Positions 6,197 to 13,419 of a stretch of DNA of 15,476 bases are shown here, piece after piece. The notes beneath the pieces are model-generated. The model was not told the DNA's origin, ran no database searches, and saw only the letters and a list, made by a program, of their open reading frames with translations. Source of the DNA: an uncultured Eubacteriales bacterium (lineage in GTDB: Bacteria; Bacillota; Clostridia; Oscillospirales; Butyricicoccaceae); contig CAJUIK010000045.1 in assembly GCA_910585875.1 (NCBI GenBank), positions 1-15,476 on the forward strand. The letters are read 5' to 3'. The position numbers and the translations under genes are program-made. Positions within the stretch are counted from its first letter, which is position 1. Every line of letters begins with the position of its first letter.

Positions 6197-7090
6197 TTAT
6201 TGCAAATCTTCATACCCAAAATTTCGTATTTGGTTTGGGTTGTTGCGCCAGTCTTCTTTGACCTTGACCCAGAGTTCCAGGTAGACTTTTCCGCCCAGCA
6301 GGCGCTGGATTTCATAGCGGGCGGCGGCGCCGATCTCCTTGAGCATCGCGCCGTGTTTGCCGATGACGATGCCCTTATGGCTTTTGCGCTCGCAGTAAAT
6401 GGCGGCGTTGATTTCCGACAGGCCGTCTTCCCGCTCCTGCCAGCGCTCGATTTCCACCGCCAGACCGTGGGGCACCTCTTTATCCAGCTTTTGCAGGGCT
6501 TTTTCCCGGATAATCTCGGCAATCAGCTGGCGCTCGGGCTGGTCGGAAACCATGCCGTCTGGGAAAAGCTGAGGGGAGGGGATGCAAAGCTTGGCCAGCT
6601 CCTCCAGCAGCCCGTCCATTCCCTGGCCGTCCCGGGCGCACAGAGGCACAATGGCGGCAAAGTCATGCGTTTGGCCATAGAGCGCCATCGTCTCCAGCAA
6701 CTCTTCTTTTTTCACCATGTCGATTTTATTGATGACCAGGACGCAGGGCAGATTTTCCTCCTTCACCCGCTGGATCAGCATTTGCTCGGGGATGCCGACG
6801 CGGGCTACGGGCTCTACCAGCAGAATGGCGGCGTCCACCTCGGCTACCGTTTGATTCACAATTTTCACCATATAATCGCCCAGGGCGTTTTTGGCCTTGT
6901 GCAGGCCGGGGGTATCCAAAAAGACCATCTGAAGGTCCCCTTGGTTGCGCACGCCGGTGATGCGGTTGCGGGTGGTCTGAGGCTTATTGCTCACAATGGC
7001 CACTTTGACGCCGCAAAGGGCGTTGGTCAAGGTGGATTTGCCCACATTGGGCCGGCCCACCACCGAAAATACGCCGGTTTTTTCGATCAT
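6197..7090 (-). CDS. era: GTPase Era
   Basis: A 297-residue protein of normal length. Era is an essential-type GTPase that binds the 3' end of 16S rRNA and assists maturation of the 30S subunit. G1 is GRPNVGKS (12-19), G2 lies in PQTTR (37-41), G3 is DTPG (59-62), G4 is NKID (121-124), and G5 reads CAR (about 151-153), where many relatives have SA. The C-terminal KH domain shows the GxxG loop as GKHG (244-247) and ends DWRNNPNQIRNFGYEDLQ. The start ATG at 7090 overlaps the ybeY stop (ATGA), so the two are translationally coupled. The final 56 bp are duplicated downstream (5992-6047). Confidence 0.96.
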   Translation of the reverse strand: MIEKTGVFSVVGRPNVGKSTLTNALCGVKVAIVSNKPQTTRNRITGVRNQGDLQMVFLDTPGLHKAKNALGDYMVKIVNQTVAEVDAAILLVEPVARVGIPEQMLIQRVKEENLPCVLVINKIDMVKKEELLETMALYGQTHDFAAIVPLCARDGQGMDGLLEELAKLCIPSPQLFPDGMVSDQPERQLIAEIIREKALQKLDKEVPHGLAVEIERWQEREDGLSEINAAIYCERKSHKGIVIGKHGAMLKEIGAAARYEIQRLLGGKVYLELWVKVKEDWRNNPNQIRNFGYEDLQ

Positions 7091-7599
7091 GTATTCTCTC
7101 CTGTCTCCCGCAGCAGACCCATCTGCCGCATGATTTCTTCTTCCAGGCCCCGCATCAGCCTCCGATCCTGCTCGCCCCGCTCATGGTCGTAACCCAACAG
7201 ATGCAGCATGGAATGGCAGGTCAAGTACGCGCATTCCCGGTCAAAGGAATGGCCGTATTCCTGGGCCTGGGCCCGGGCCCGCTCCACCGAAATCACCATA
7301 TCCCCCAAAGGGATCAAGCCGGTGTCCGGGTCCTGCTCCCAATCGATATCGCCCTCATAGAGGCCGTTTTCCATGTCCAGCAAGGGGAAGGACAGCACGT
7401 CTGTGACCGAGGGCTTGCCTCTGTATTCCTCGTTGAGCCGGCGGATGCCTTCGTCGTCCGTCAGCGTAATGTCCACCGAACAGCTCCACTGAGGCGCAGC
7501 CCGCTCCAGGGCGGCCTGGGCGCTTCGCTCCATCAGGTCTTCCGCTTCCTTGTCTCGGCTTCGCTCCTCGCCGATAAACTGAATCTGTAATCTGGCCAT
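7087..7599 (-). CDS. ybeY: Endoribonuclease YbeY (rRNA maturation)
   Basis: A 170-residue single-domain metal-dependent RNase involved in 16S rRNA 3'-end processing and ribosome quality control, a functional partner of Era. The zinc site is HSMLHLLGYDH at 129-139 (His129, His133, His139). The conserved TDVLSFP segment (66-72) and the GDMVIS segment (99-104) are present. Start ATG 7599 is chosen because an AAAGGGG ribosome site precedes it and the homologous part begins MARLQIQF. Upstream in-frame ATG codons overlap the -10 or precede the predicted transcript start. It is the first gene of the operon. Confidence 0.94.
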   Translation of the reverse strand: MARLQIQFIGEERSRDKEAEDLMERSAQAALERAAPQWSCSVDITLTDDEGIRRLNEEYRGKPSVTDVLSFPLLDMENGLYEGDIDWEQDPDTGLIPLGDMVISVERARAQAQEYGHSFDRECAYLTCHSMLHLLGYDHERGEQDRRLMRGLEEEIMRQMGLLRETGENT

Positions 7600-7627
7600 C
7601 CCGTCGCCCCTTTCGCTTTTTCGATTC

Positions 7628-7656
7628 ATTATACTATTTCCCGCCAAAAAATACAA
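7628..7656 (-). promoter_or_regulatory. Promoter of the ybeY-era operon
   Basis: Minus strand: -35 TTGTAT (7656-7651), 17-bp spacer, perfect -10 TATAAT (7633-7628). The expected transcript start near 7621 leaves a short 5' leader of about 20 nt before the ybeY ATG. It is the best candidate to drive ybeY, era and, by read-through, yqzL, recO and mutS2. Confidence 0.75.
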
Positions 7657-7686
7657 CGATTACTGGCCAAAAGCCGAGCCGCCTTT

Positions 7687-7884
7687 CTATTCCCTTTTCT
7701 CCAGCCGGGCCAAAATCACGCCTGTGCAGACCGCCGCCGTCAAGCACAGCCAGCAGCCCATGCCGAGGATCGCGCCGGTTTCCCGGCCCATGCCGTCAAA
7801 GAACTGCGCGAACAGCGCCGCGCAAATCAGCCCGCCTGCCATGGCACCAAAACCGGCCAGAATGGATTTCAAAATGGGTTTCAT
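7687..7884 (-). CDS. Small two-helix membrane protein, unknown function
   Basis: A 65-residue protein. Two hydrophobic helices are visible: about residues 5-27 (LKSILAGFGAMAGGLICAALFAQ) and 38-58 (AILGMGCWLCLTAAVCTGVIL), joined by a short polar turn (FFDGMGRETG), with a basic C-terminus (ARLEKRE). I do not recognise a family. Start ATG 7884 has a strong ribosome site (AAGGAGGAG) at good spacing, and a clear promoter lies at 7909-7937, so it is very probably a real gene. The frame continues upstream to 8124, but that extension crosses the promoter and lacks a ribosome site. It is transcribed divergently from the PadR gene. Confidence 0.75.
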   Translation of the reverse strand: MKPILKSILAGFGAMAGGLICAALFAQFFDGMGRETGAILGMGCWLCLTAAVCTGVILARLEKRE

Positions 7885-7908
7885 CTTTCTCTCCTCCTTT
7901 TCATCCCC

Positions 7909-7937
7909 ATTATACCCCCTCCCCGCTGAAAAATCAA
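7909..7937 (-). promoter_or_regulatory. Promoter of the small membrane protein gene
   Basis: Minus strand: -35 TTGATT (7937-7932, 4/6), 17-bp spacer, -10 TATAAT (7914-7909, 6/6). It is about 25 bp upstream of the gene start. Confidence 0.72.
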
Positions 7938-7999
7938 AAGGCGCGGTCAGCACGCGTCTCCCCCCTCCAGCGGGATTCCTTGCTCCATTCAGCTCAGCC

Positions 8000-8028
8000 T
8001 TGACAGAATCCCGCCGTCGAATTATACT
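8000..8028 (+). promoter_or_regulatory. Promoter of the PadR-DUF2812 pair
   Basis: Consensus -35 TTGACA (8000-8005), 17-bp spacer, -10 TATACT (8023-8028). The likely transcript start, near 8035, falls inside the dyads at 8028-8056. Confidence 0.78.
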
Positions 8029-8056
8029 ATCGTTATACGATATCGAGAAACGATAT
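8028..8056. promoter_or_regulatory. Two overlapping dyads, probable PadR operator
   Basis: Dyad 1 is TATCGttataCGATA (8028-8042); dyad 2 is ATATCGagaaaCGATAT (8040-8056). Both have 5-bp gaps with the same half-site (TATCG/CGATA), and their centres are 13 bp apart. They cover the start of transcription, so binding would block the promoter. PadR regulators commonly repress their own operon through such dyads; assignment to this PadR is inference. Confidence 0.6.
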
Positions 8057-8086
8057 TGCAGCCGCCCAAACGGAAGGAGGGGGAGA

Positions 8087-8407
8087 ATGCCCAAAAAATC
8101 CTTGGAGATTCTGACAGAATCCATGTTTTATGTGCTGATGGCGCTGAGCGCCGGGCCCAAATGCGGCGCGGACACGGCGGAGTTTATTCGGCGCAAGACG
8201 GAAGGACGGATGCGTCTGGGGCCCGCCACCCTCTACGCTATCCTGGCCAAATTTGAAAAAGAACAATACATCGAGGAACTGTATGCCGAAGGCCGCAAGC
8301 GGACTTATCAAATCACCGGCCTGGGAACCCGGGCCTATCGAGAAGAGATCCAGCGTCTGGAGCGCTGCTTGACGGACGCCCGCAGCGAAGGAGGTTTTCC
8401 ACAATGA
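8087..8407 (+). CDS. PadR-family transcriptional regulator (1)
   Basis: A 106-residue winged-helix regulator. The PadR fold is visible: SMFYVLMALSAGPKCGADTAEFI (helices 1-2), RMRLGPATLYAILAKFEKEQYIEEL (recognition helix region), then the wing GRKRTYQITGLGTRAYREEIQRLE leading into the C-terminal dimer helix. The ribosome site GGAAGGAGG is strong, just ahead of ATG 8087. The stop overlaps the DUF2812 start (ATGA), so both proteins come from one coupled message. Many PadR proteins repress the neighbouring membrane-protein gene until an envelope stress or ligand signal arrives; that role is assumed here. Confidence 0.9.
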   Translation: MPKKSLEILTESMFYVLMALSAGPKCGADTAEFIRRKTEGRMRLGPATLYAILAKFEKEQYIEELYAEGRKRTYQITGLGTRAYREEIQRLERCLTDARSEGGFPQ

Positions 8408-9630
8408 GCAACCATCAAAAGTCCAAGCGTATTTACCGTCTGCCTCCCTGCCCCGCCTACGATGTGGAGACCATGGAAAGCTGGCTGGGGGCTATGGCGG
8501 AACAGGGCTGGGTTTTGGAGCAGGACGGCTTTTTATTCGGCTTTGGCTTCGCCGCCTTCCGCCGGCAAACTCCCCAGCAGCTGCGTTACCGATTGGAAGC
8601 CGCCTCCAAAGGGACTGGAATGTTCTCAGAAAACGGCGGCCAGCCGAACCCGGAGGCCCAAGAGCTGGCCCTTGCGTTGGGCTGGAAGTACGCGGCCAGT
8701 CGGGGGGATTTTTATATTTTCGTTTCCGACCAGCCCGGCGCGCCGGAGCTGAACACCGACCCGGCGGTTCAGGCCATAGCGCTGAAAAAGGCGCGGAGCA
8801 ACGCCAGAACCAGCCTATTCGCCGCCCTGTTTTGGGCCGCCCTCTGGCCCCTGCTGCGGCTGCGGGGCGCCTTTTGGCTGACGGCGGTCAACGTAGGCTT
8901 GCCCATGACGCTGCTGTCTTTAGGTCTGATTGTCTGGTCTCTGGCCTGGTCTTTGAGGCGGGCGATCCACTTGGGCAAGCTGACCCGTCGATTGAGCCGG
9001 GGCCTGCCGCTGGAACACAAAAAGGATTGGCGAAGCCAGGCCGCCCGCCGCCGGGCGGAATCCCTCTCCTATTGCGCCCTCTGGGTCCTGTGGCTTTGTC
9101 TGTTTCTGCGGCTCTGGGCGCTGGATTTAGAGGAGCCAGGCAAAGTGGATTTGCGGGAATATCAGGGGGAGCTGCCCTTCGCTTCTATGGAAAGCCTGAT
9201 TCCCGGCGGCCAATTCTCCTATGACGATTTTGTGGCTGGCAGGACAAACACGGTTTCCTTCCGCTCCAACTGGCTGGCCCCCCAGATGATTTCTTTCTGG
9301 CAGACCGGCAAAGTCCAGGGGGAGGGTCGGGTAATTGACGGCGGTATCAGAGTGGAATATTACCGAGTCCGCTGGCCCTGGCTGGCCCGCCGAATGGCTG
9401 AAGAATACAAAAAAATAGACAAAGTCCGGAACCGGAAATACTATCAGGAGCTGGATTGCCCCTCAGCCCAGGATTTGGGGGTAGATTATGCCTCCGCCTA
9501 TACCTCTGTCTTCCCCACCCTGATATTGGCAAAGGGCGACGCGATGTTGCGAGTCTATTTCTACCAAACCCAGGACCCAGCTCTGCCGCTGGAAGAATGG
9601 GCCGCCGTCTTCGCCGCAAGCCTGGACTGA
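8404..9630 (+). CDS. DUF2812 membrane protein
   Basis: A 408-residue protein. The N-terminal DUF2812 domain (about 8-115) shows the usual pattern: IYRLPPCPAYDVETMESWLGAMAEQGW and the FxxFxFGFAAFRR strand. Hydrophobic segments follow near 137-152, 158-186 and 221-240, then a C-terminal domain of about 160 residues outside the known motif. DUF2812 proteins are frequently encoded right after a PadR regulator, as here (4-nt overlap), and are suspected to act together with it as a sensing or envelope module. The molecular function is unknown. The gene ends just before a bidirectional terminator. Confidence 0.87.
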   Translation: MSNHQKSKRIYRLPPCPAYDVETMESWLGAMAEQGWVLEQDGFLFGFGFAAFRRQTPQQLRYRLEAASKGTGMFSENGGQPNPEAQELALALGWKYAASRGDFYIFVSDQPGAPELNTDPAVQAIALKKARSNARTSLFAALFWAALWPLLRLRGAFWLTAVNVGLPMTLLSLGLIVWSLAWSLRRAIHLGKLTRRLSRGLPLEHKKDWRSQAARRRAESLSYCALWVLWLCLFLRLWALDLEEPGKVDLREYQGELPFASMESLIPGGQFSYDDFVAGRTNTVSFRSNWLAPQMISFWQTGKVQGEGRVIDGGIRVEYYRVRWPWLARRMAEEYKKIDKVRNRKYYQELDCPSAQDLGVDYASAYTSVFPTLILAKGDAMLRVYFYQTQDPALPLEEWAAVFAASLD

Positions 9631-9633
9631 CGC

Positions 9634-9671
9634 AAAAAAGCCCTGAGAGGCAGGAACCTCCCAGGGCTTTT
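9634..9671. terminator. Bidirectional intrinsic terminator
   Basis: The hairpin has arms GCCCTGAGAGG (9640-9650) and CCTCCCAGGGC (9657-9667) with a 6-nt loop. It is flanked by TTTT on the plus side and by six T on the minus side. One mismatch on plus becomes G-U on minus, so it is stronger in the minus direction. It separates convergent genes. Confidence 0.88.
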
Positions 9672-9689
9672 GCCGGTTCAGCCGCCCTG

Positions 9690-11081
9690 TTACTGGGGCC
9701 GGCAGGGGTCTAAGATTTTGGAGCTGTCCAGCAGGTCGTCCAGCCGGTCGCTTTTCAGGGAAATGCCGTCGATGTTCCGCCGCTGCATCAGCACGCCGTT
9801 TTCGCCCCGGTACTTGATATAGGGGCTGCGGCTTTGAACGCCGCAGAAGAATTTGAAGCCGTTTTCCAACATATGCTGGTGCTTGGGGTCGCTGGGGTCG
9901 ATGAGCTCTCCGTAGGGGTAGACGTAAATATCCGTCTCTCCCAGCACGGGGACCGCTTCCTTGAGCCACTTGTCGTTGTCCGCCGCGATTTTCTCATAAG
10001 ACCGTTTTGAGGGGGAATTGTGGCCATAGCTGTGGCTGGCGAAACACCAGCCCATGTCCTTCAGCTTGTCGGCGACAGCCTTGGCCTCGGCCAATACCTG
10101 GGGGTAATTGGGGTCGTCCATCAGGTCGGTGGGGAATCCCAAGGTTCCCTCATAGCCGGTGGAGCAAATCATGCCCTTTTGGCCGCCATAGGAGAAATCC
10201 GGGTGTTCTTCCACGAATTTTTCCAGGATGGGCGGAATGGCGTTATCGTCGGAATAGGTGCGGACTCCCGCCTCGTCGTCGGTATAGGTCACCAATTTTC
10301 CAGTCTCGTCCAAGGAAAAGCCGTGAGCCATGCCGTTGGCCCGCATATACTTATAAAAATTCAGATCGTCGATAGAAAGAACCAGCGGCTTTTTGCCCGC
10401 AGGCAGCATCAGCTTTTCCGGCTTCTGGGCCACGCCATTTTCGTCAATCTCATAGAGCAGATGAATATCGATCAGCATATAGCCGTTTTCATAAAACTGC
10501 CGCATAGTCTCCTTGAATTCCGGCACAGTGACGAAATAATCGTCAAAGCCTTTAGACTGGTCGTCCCCGTCAAAGGCCAGCTCGGGATAGGCGATCAAGG
10601 GATGGAAAAAGATGTGCTCCACGGGCCCCTGATAATCTTCCAGATTCTGAAAATCAATACAGGTCTGGTAGAGTTTTTCCGTCTCCGTCCGCCGCTCCGG
10701 CTGGTATTGATACACCCGCTCCAAAGCGGCCTGGGCGGAGGCGTAATCCGCCTGTTTGACAGCGGATTGGGCCGCGGCCATATTTTCTTCCGCCGCTTGG
10801 CTATTGCAAATTTGCAGCAGGTTCTGGTAGTTCTCGGTTTTTTCATTTTCCTCCGCCTGGCCCAGCCGTTCCAGGGCGCCGTAAAGGTCCCCGGCGTCAT
10901 AAAGGGCCTGGGCTTCCTGATAGGCCAGCTCCGGGTCGGCGAACAAGCCGCCCAATAGCGAAGTCTCTTTGTCCCGGCCCTCCTTCCCTGCCCGCTCGGG
11001 AGCCAAAACCTGAGTCCAAAGCGCCGCCACAGACAGGGCCAGCGCCGATAATGCCAACAAAAAGGCCAATTTCCGTTTCAT
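9690..11081 (-). CDS. Exported polysaccharide-deacetylase-like (CE4/NodB) protein
   Basis: A 463-residue protein. A signal peptide or N-terminal anchor occupies residues 1-28 (MKRKLAFLLALSALALSVAA). A helical repeat-like region follows at about 50-145 (ELAYQEAQALYDAGDLYGALERLGQAE, KQADYASAQAALERVYQYQPE), resembling TPRs. The NodB-like part runs from about 155. It has FFHPLIAYPELAFDGD, then a motif-1 equivalent LSIDDLNFY with Asp238/Asp239, the metal motif HSYGH (His350, His354), and YVYPYGE near 386-392. CE4 enzymes remove N-acetyl groups from peptidoglycan or other glycans at the cell surface. The residues needed for metal binding are present, but the substrate is unknown. The start follows the nucleotidyltransferase stop by 41 nt, so the two genes are probably co-transcribed. 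The ribosome site is weak (TTAGGA, close to the ATG). Confidence 0.85.
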   Translation of the reverse strand: MKRKLAFLLALSALALSVAALWTQVLAPERAGKEGRDKETSLLGGLFADPELAYQEAQALYDAGDLYGALERLGQAEENEKTENYQNLLQICNSQAAEENMAAAQSAVKQADYASAQAALERVYQYQPERRTETEKLYQTCIDFQNLEDYQGPVEHIFFHPLIAYPELAFDGDDQSKGFDDYFVTVPEFKETMRQFYENGYMLIDIHLLYEIDENGVAQKPEKLMLPAGKKPLVLSIDDLNFYKYMRANGMAHGFSLDETGKLVTYTDDEAGVRTYSDDNAIPPILEKFVEEHPDFSYGGQKGMICSTGYEGTLGFPTDLMDDPNYPQVLAEAKAVADKLKDMGWCFASHSYGHNSPSKRSYEKIAADNDKWLKEAVPVLGETDIYVYPYGELIDPSDPKHQHMLENGFKFFCGVQSRSPYIKYRGENGVLMQRRNIDGISLKSDRLDDLLDSSKILDPCRPQ

Positions 11082-11122
11082 ATCCTAACTCTCTTTCTCT
11101 ATGGGGATCCGCTCAGCCGCGC

Positions 11123-12028
11123 TCACCGCAGAGCGGGATACAACCCCTGTTCATGGGCCTGCCGCAGGGCGGCCCGCACACTTTCTTTGTCTTCCGGGTA
11201 GGTGACGCCAAACCACTGGCTGCCGGTGCGCAGCAGATGGGTCTGGGCCCTGCCCTGGCGGATCAATCCGTCCACGGCGGCGGGCAGATAGTATTCCGCC
11301 TTCAGCGGGTCTGCCATGGGCTGGCTGAGAAACTGCCGGAACCCCTGATCCAAACAATCGAAAATCTGGGCGCCAAAGCCCCAGACATTCATAGAAACCA
11401 GGCTTTCCGGATCCAAGGGGAGGTAAACGCGCCCGTCCTCCGTGTATTCTGCGCCGTCTGAGGTCTTGCGGATTTTAGTCCGCTCCGTCACCGATTGCAG
11501 CAGCCCCCCCTCCGCCTGGCAGACGCCCCGGGAAACCGTTCCGTTTTCCGTCAAAGTGTTTTTCAGCACATAGCCCACCATGCAGAAATCCAACTGATCC
11601 GGCTTTCTATCCTTGGTCAGGAAATCATAGAGCAGCCGATAGGTCTGCCGGCCGTAAAAATCGTCGGCGTTGACGACGCCGAAGGCGCCGGGAATCTGGT
11701 CCCGCGCACACAAAACGGCGTGGCCCGTGCCCCAGGGCTTGACTCGGCCCTCAGGCGGGGCGAAGCACCCCGGCAGGCTATCCGTTTTTTGAAAGGCGTA
11801 TGCCACCTCCATCTTCTCCCTGGCCTTGCGGCCCACTTTTTCCTCAAAGGTATCCAGCAGCTCCTCTTTGACGACGAAAACGACCCGGCGGAAGCCGGCC
11901 AGCCAGGCGTCGTGCAGGGAGTAATCGATGATAATTTCCCCATTGGGGCCCAGGGGATCGATCTGTTTCAGCCCGCCATACCGGCTGCCCATTCCCGCCG
12001 CCAGCACCAATAATGTGGTTTTTTCCAT
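11123..12028 (-). CDS. Sugar-phosphate-type nucleotidyltransferase
   Basis: A 301-residue protein. The Rossmann-like NTP-transferase signature LAAGMGSRYGGLKQ is at residues 9-22, followed by GPNGEIIIDYSLHDAW, KPWGTGHAV (97-105) and the metal-binding NADDFYG (120-126). This resembles proteins annotated as nucleotidyltransferases that link NTPs to sugar or polyol phosphates. The substrate cannot be told from the sequence. Start ATG 12028 is chosen over the in-frame upstream ATG codons because a GAGGG ribosome site lies 6-7 nt ahead, and the longer form would overlap the -10. Co-transcription with the CE4-like gene suggests a role in a cell-surface glycan (inference). Confidence 0.9.
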   Translation of the reverse strand: MEKTTLLVLAAGMGSRYGGLKQIDPLGPNGEIIIDYSLHDAWLAGFRRVVFVVKEELLDTFEEKVGRKAREKMEVAYAFQKTDSLPGCFAPPEGRVKPWGTGHAVLCARDQIPGAFGVVNADDFYGRQTYRLLYDFLTKDRKPDQLDFCMVGYVLKNTLTENGTVSRGVCQAEGGLLQSVTERTKIRKTSDGAEYTEDGRVYLPLDPESLVSMNVWGFGAQIFDCLDQGFRQFLSQPMADPLKAEYYLPAAVDGLIRQGRAQTHLLRTGSQWFGVTYPEDKESVRAALRQAHEQGLYPALR

Positions 12029-12082
12029 AGTGTTCCCTCTTCTTTCTTCTTTTTCCGGTTCCATTCGTCCTCTCTGCCGCCT

Positions 12083-12111
12083 ATTATAGCCCGTTTTCAA
12101 CATTTTTTCAA
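12083..12111 (-). promoter_or_regulatory. Promoter of the nucleotidyltransferase-deacetylase unit
   Basis: Minus strand: -35 TTGAAA (12111-12106, 5/6), 17-bp spacer, -10 TATAAT (12088-12083, 6/6). A strong match, 55 bp upstream of the start codon. Confidence 0.8.
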
Positions 12112-12125
12112 TGATATTCCCCCGC

Positions 12126-12154
12126 TTGCAGTTTCTGCGGGCAGCTGATACAAT
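12126..12154 (+). promoter_or_regulatory. Promoter of the pyruvate-kinase-domain-like gene
   Basis: -35 TTGCAG (12126-12131), 17-bp spacer, -10 TACAAT (12149-12154, 5/6). It is back to back with the promoter at 12083-12111. An AAGGAG ribosome site follows at 12170-12175. Confidence 0.6.
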
Positions 12155-12184
12155 AATTTATCAACTGAAAAAGGAGCGATCGTC

Positions 12185-12730
12185 ATGTATTTTGAAAAAC
12201 CGGGCAAGTAAAACACCGCCAAAACGGCGGAATTGGCCATTGCCGCCGCCAAGGAGGCGGGCGTCCAAACCATCGTTGTAGCCAGCGGCAGCGGCTATAC
12301 CGCCGGCTTTTTTCGGCAAGCCGCCAAAGAGGGCATGAAGATTGTGGTCGTCGCTCGCGCCAACGGGTTCAAAGAGCCCGGCGTGCAGGATTTTCCCGCC
12401 GATTTGCGCCGCCAACTGGAGCAGGAGGGAATGCAGGTGGTGACGGCGACCCATGTGCTCAGCGGCGCGGAACGAGGGCTTTCCAACCGCTTCACCGGCG
12501 TCTATCCCGTGGAAATCATCGCCCACACCCTGCGGATGTTCGGCCAAGGAACCAAGGTCTGCGTGGAATGCGCCGTCATGGCCCTGGACGCCGGCGCCAT
12601 CCAGCCCGGCCCTGTGGTCTGCGTAGGCGGAACTGGAGCGGGCGCGGACACCGCCTGGATTCTGCGCCCCGCCCACGCCCAAAATATTCTGGATACCAAG
12701 CTGGACCGCCTGATCTGCAAAGTCGGCTGA
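12185..12730 (+). pseudogene. Pyruvate kinase alpha/beta (C-terminal) domain protein with in-frame TAA
   Basis: It encodes about 181 residues resembling stand-alone proteins related to the C-terminal domain of pyruvate kinase; their function is not established. Recognisable parts are an opening MYFEKPGK, then NTAKTAELAIAAAKEAGVQTIVVASGSGYTAGFF, a central THVLSGAERGLSNRFTG, and VECAVMALDAGAI with VCVGGTGAGADTAWILRPAHAQNILDTKLDRLICK at the end. Codon 9 is TAA (12209-12211), where relatives, as I recall them, read GKENT; a single G-to-T change in GAA would give this stop. The ATG (12185), its AAGGAG ribosome site and the promoter are intact, and no other damage is seen. Either it is a very recent pseudogene, or a sequence error, or translation restarts at TTG 12233 (165 residues), which lacks a good ribosome site. 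Confidence 0.8.
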
Positions 12731-13116
12731 GCCCGCAAGCAAGCGCGATAGCCCTCCGCGCAAAACATCTCGACCCAAACAAGCGGATCCTTCCCTTCTC
12801 TGCGTTCACGCGGAACGCGGCCGTCGTTCTTCCTGACATTTAGACGGCTGAGAGATGCGAAAAGTGTCGGGCAGATTCAACAAAATTTCACTTGCTTTTT
12901 TATTTATATTGCACAAAATAGAAGGCCGGACCTTTTTTCAAAGGTCCGGCCTGTTTTCTCGTTTCAAGCGTCGCAAAGCTCTGCGGCGGATTGAAAAAGA
13001 TTGACGAGGCTTTCACCAGAGCGAGCGGCTTTTGTCTTGAAAAACTGCCTTTCGTACCATCTGGCCCGAAGAGTCAGACACCGCTCGGCCTGCCGGTTCC
13101 AGGAAAATTTTCGATT
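12731..13116. other. 386-bp stretch without a gene
   Basis: This lies between the convergent ends of the pyruvate-kinase-domain-like gene and the second PadR gene. The only clear feature is the terminator at 12923-12957. Short open frames here have no ribosome sites and no recognisable protein character. Confidence 0.6.
12923..12957 (+). terminator. Intrinsic terminator
   Basis: A perfect 13-bp stem, AGGCCGGACCTTT (12923-12935) and AAAGGTCCGGCCT (12940-12952), loop TTTC, followed by GTTTT. It is about 190 bp downstream of the pyruvate-kinase-domain-like gene. On the minus strand a weaker T-rich tail also follows, so it may serve the PadR/HAAS unit too. Confidence 0.85.
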
Positions 13117-13419
13117 TTATTCCACTCCAATCCCCTGTATAGCCTCGCTCAGTCGGCACCATTGGCAAAGCAGCTCTTGATATCGTTCCCGTCCCGGGGC
13201 GGCGAGGCGGTAATATTTTCGAGCGGGGCCGGCGGAGGCCTGGCCTTGGTAGGTTTCGGCGCAGCCCGCCCCTTTCAAGCCCCGAAGCAGGGCGTATATC
13301 ACGCTTTCATTGGTATCTGGAAAGGCGCTGTGGATGCGGGACAGCATTTCATAGCCATACCAATCCCGTTGGGCCAGCAAGTGCAGCAGGCACAGTTCGA
13401 TCAATTCTTTTTTCAGCAT
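13117..13419 (-). CDS. PadR-family transcriptional regulator (2)
   Basis: A 100-residue winged-helix protein, MLKKELIELCLLHLLAQRDWYGYEMLSRI, with the classic PadR pattern (LLHLL...GYE), then ESVIYALLRGLKGAGCAETYQ and the wing GPARKYYRLAAPGRERYQELL. It is shorter than PadR 1 and only weakly similar to it. Start ATG 13419 has a GCAGGAG ribosome site 7 nt upstream. It overlaps the preceding HAAS gene by 7 nt, so it is co-translated with it. It probably regulates its own unit (inference). Confidence 0.9.
   Translation of the reverse strand: MLKKELIELCLLHLLAQRDWYGYEMLSRIHSAFPDTNESVIYALLRGLKGAGCAETYQGQASAGPARKYYRLAAPGRERYQELLCQWCRLSEAIQGIGVE

Noticed and set aside
6175..6522. Alternative minus-strand frame across the end of era
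   Set aside because: It overlaps the Era KH domain in a different frame, with Arg/Ser/Ala-rich low-complexity translation.
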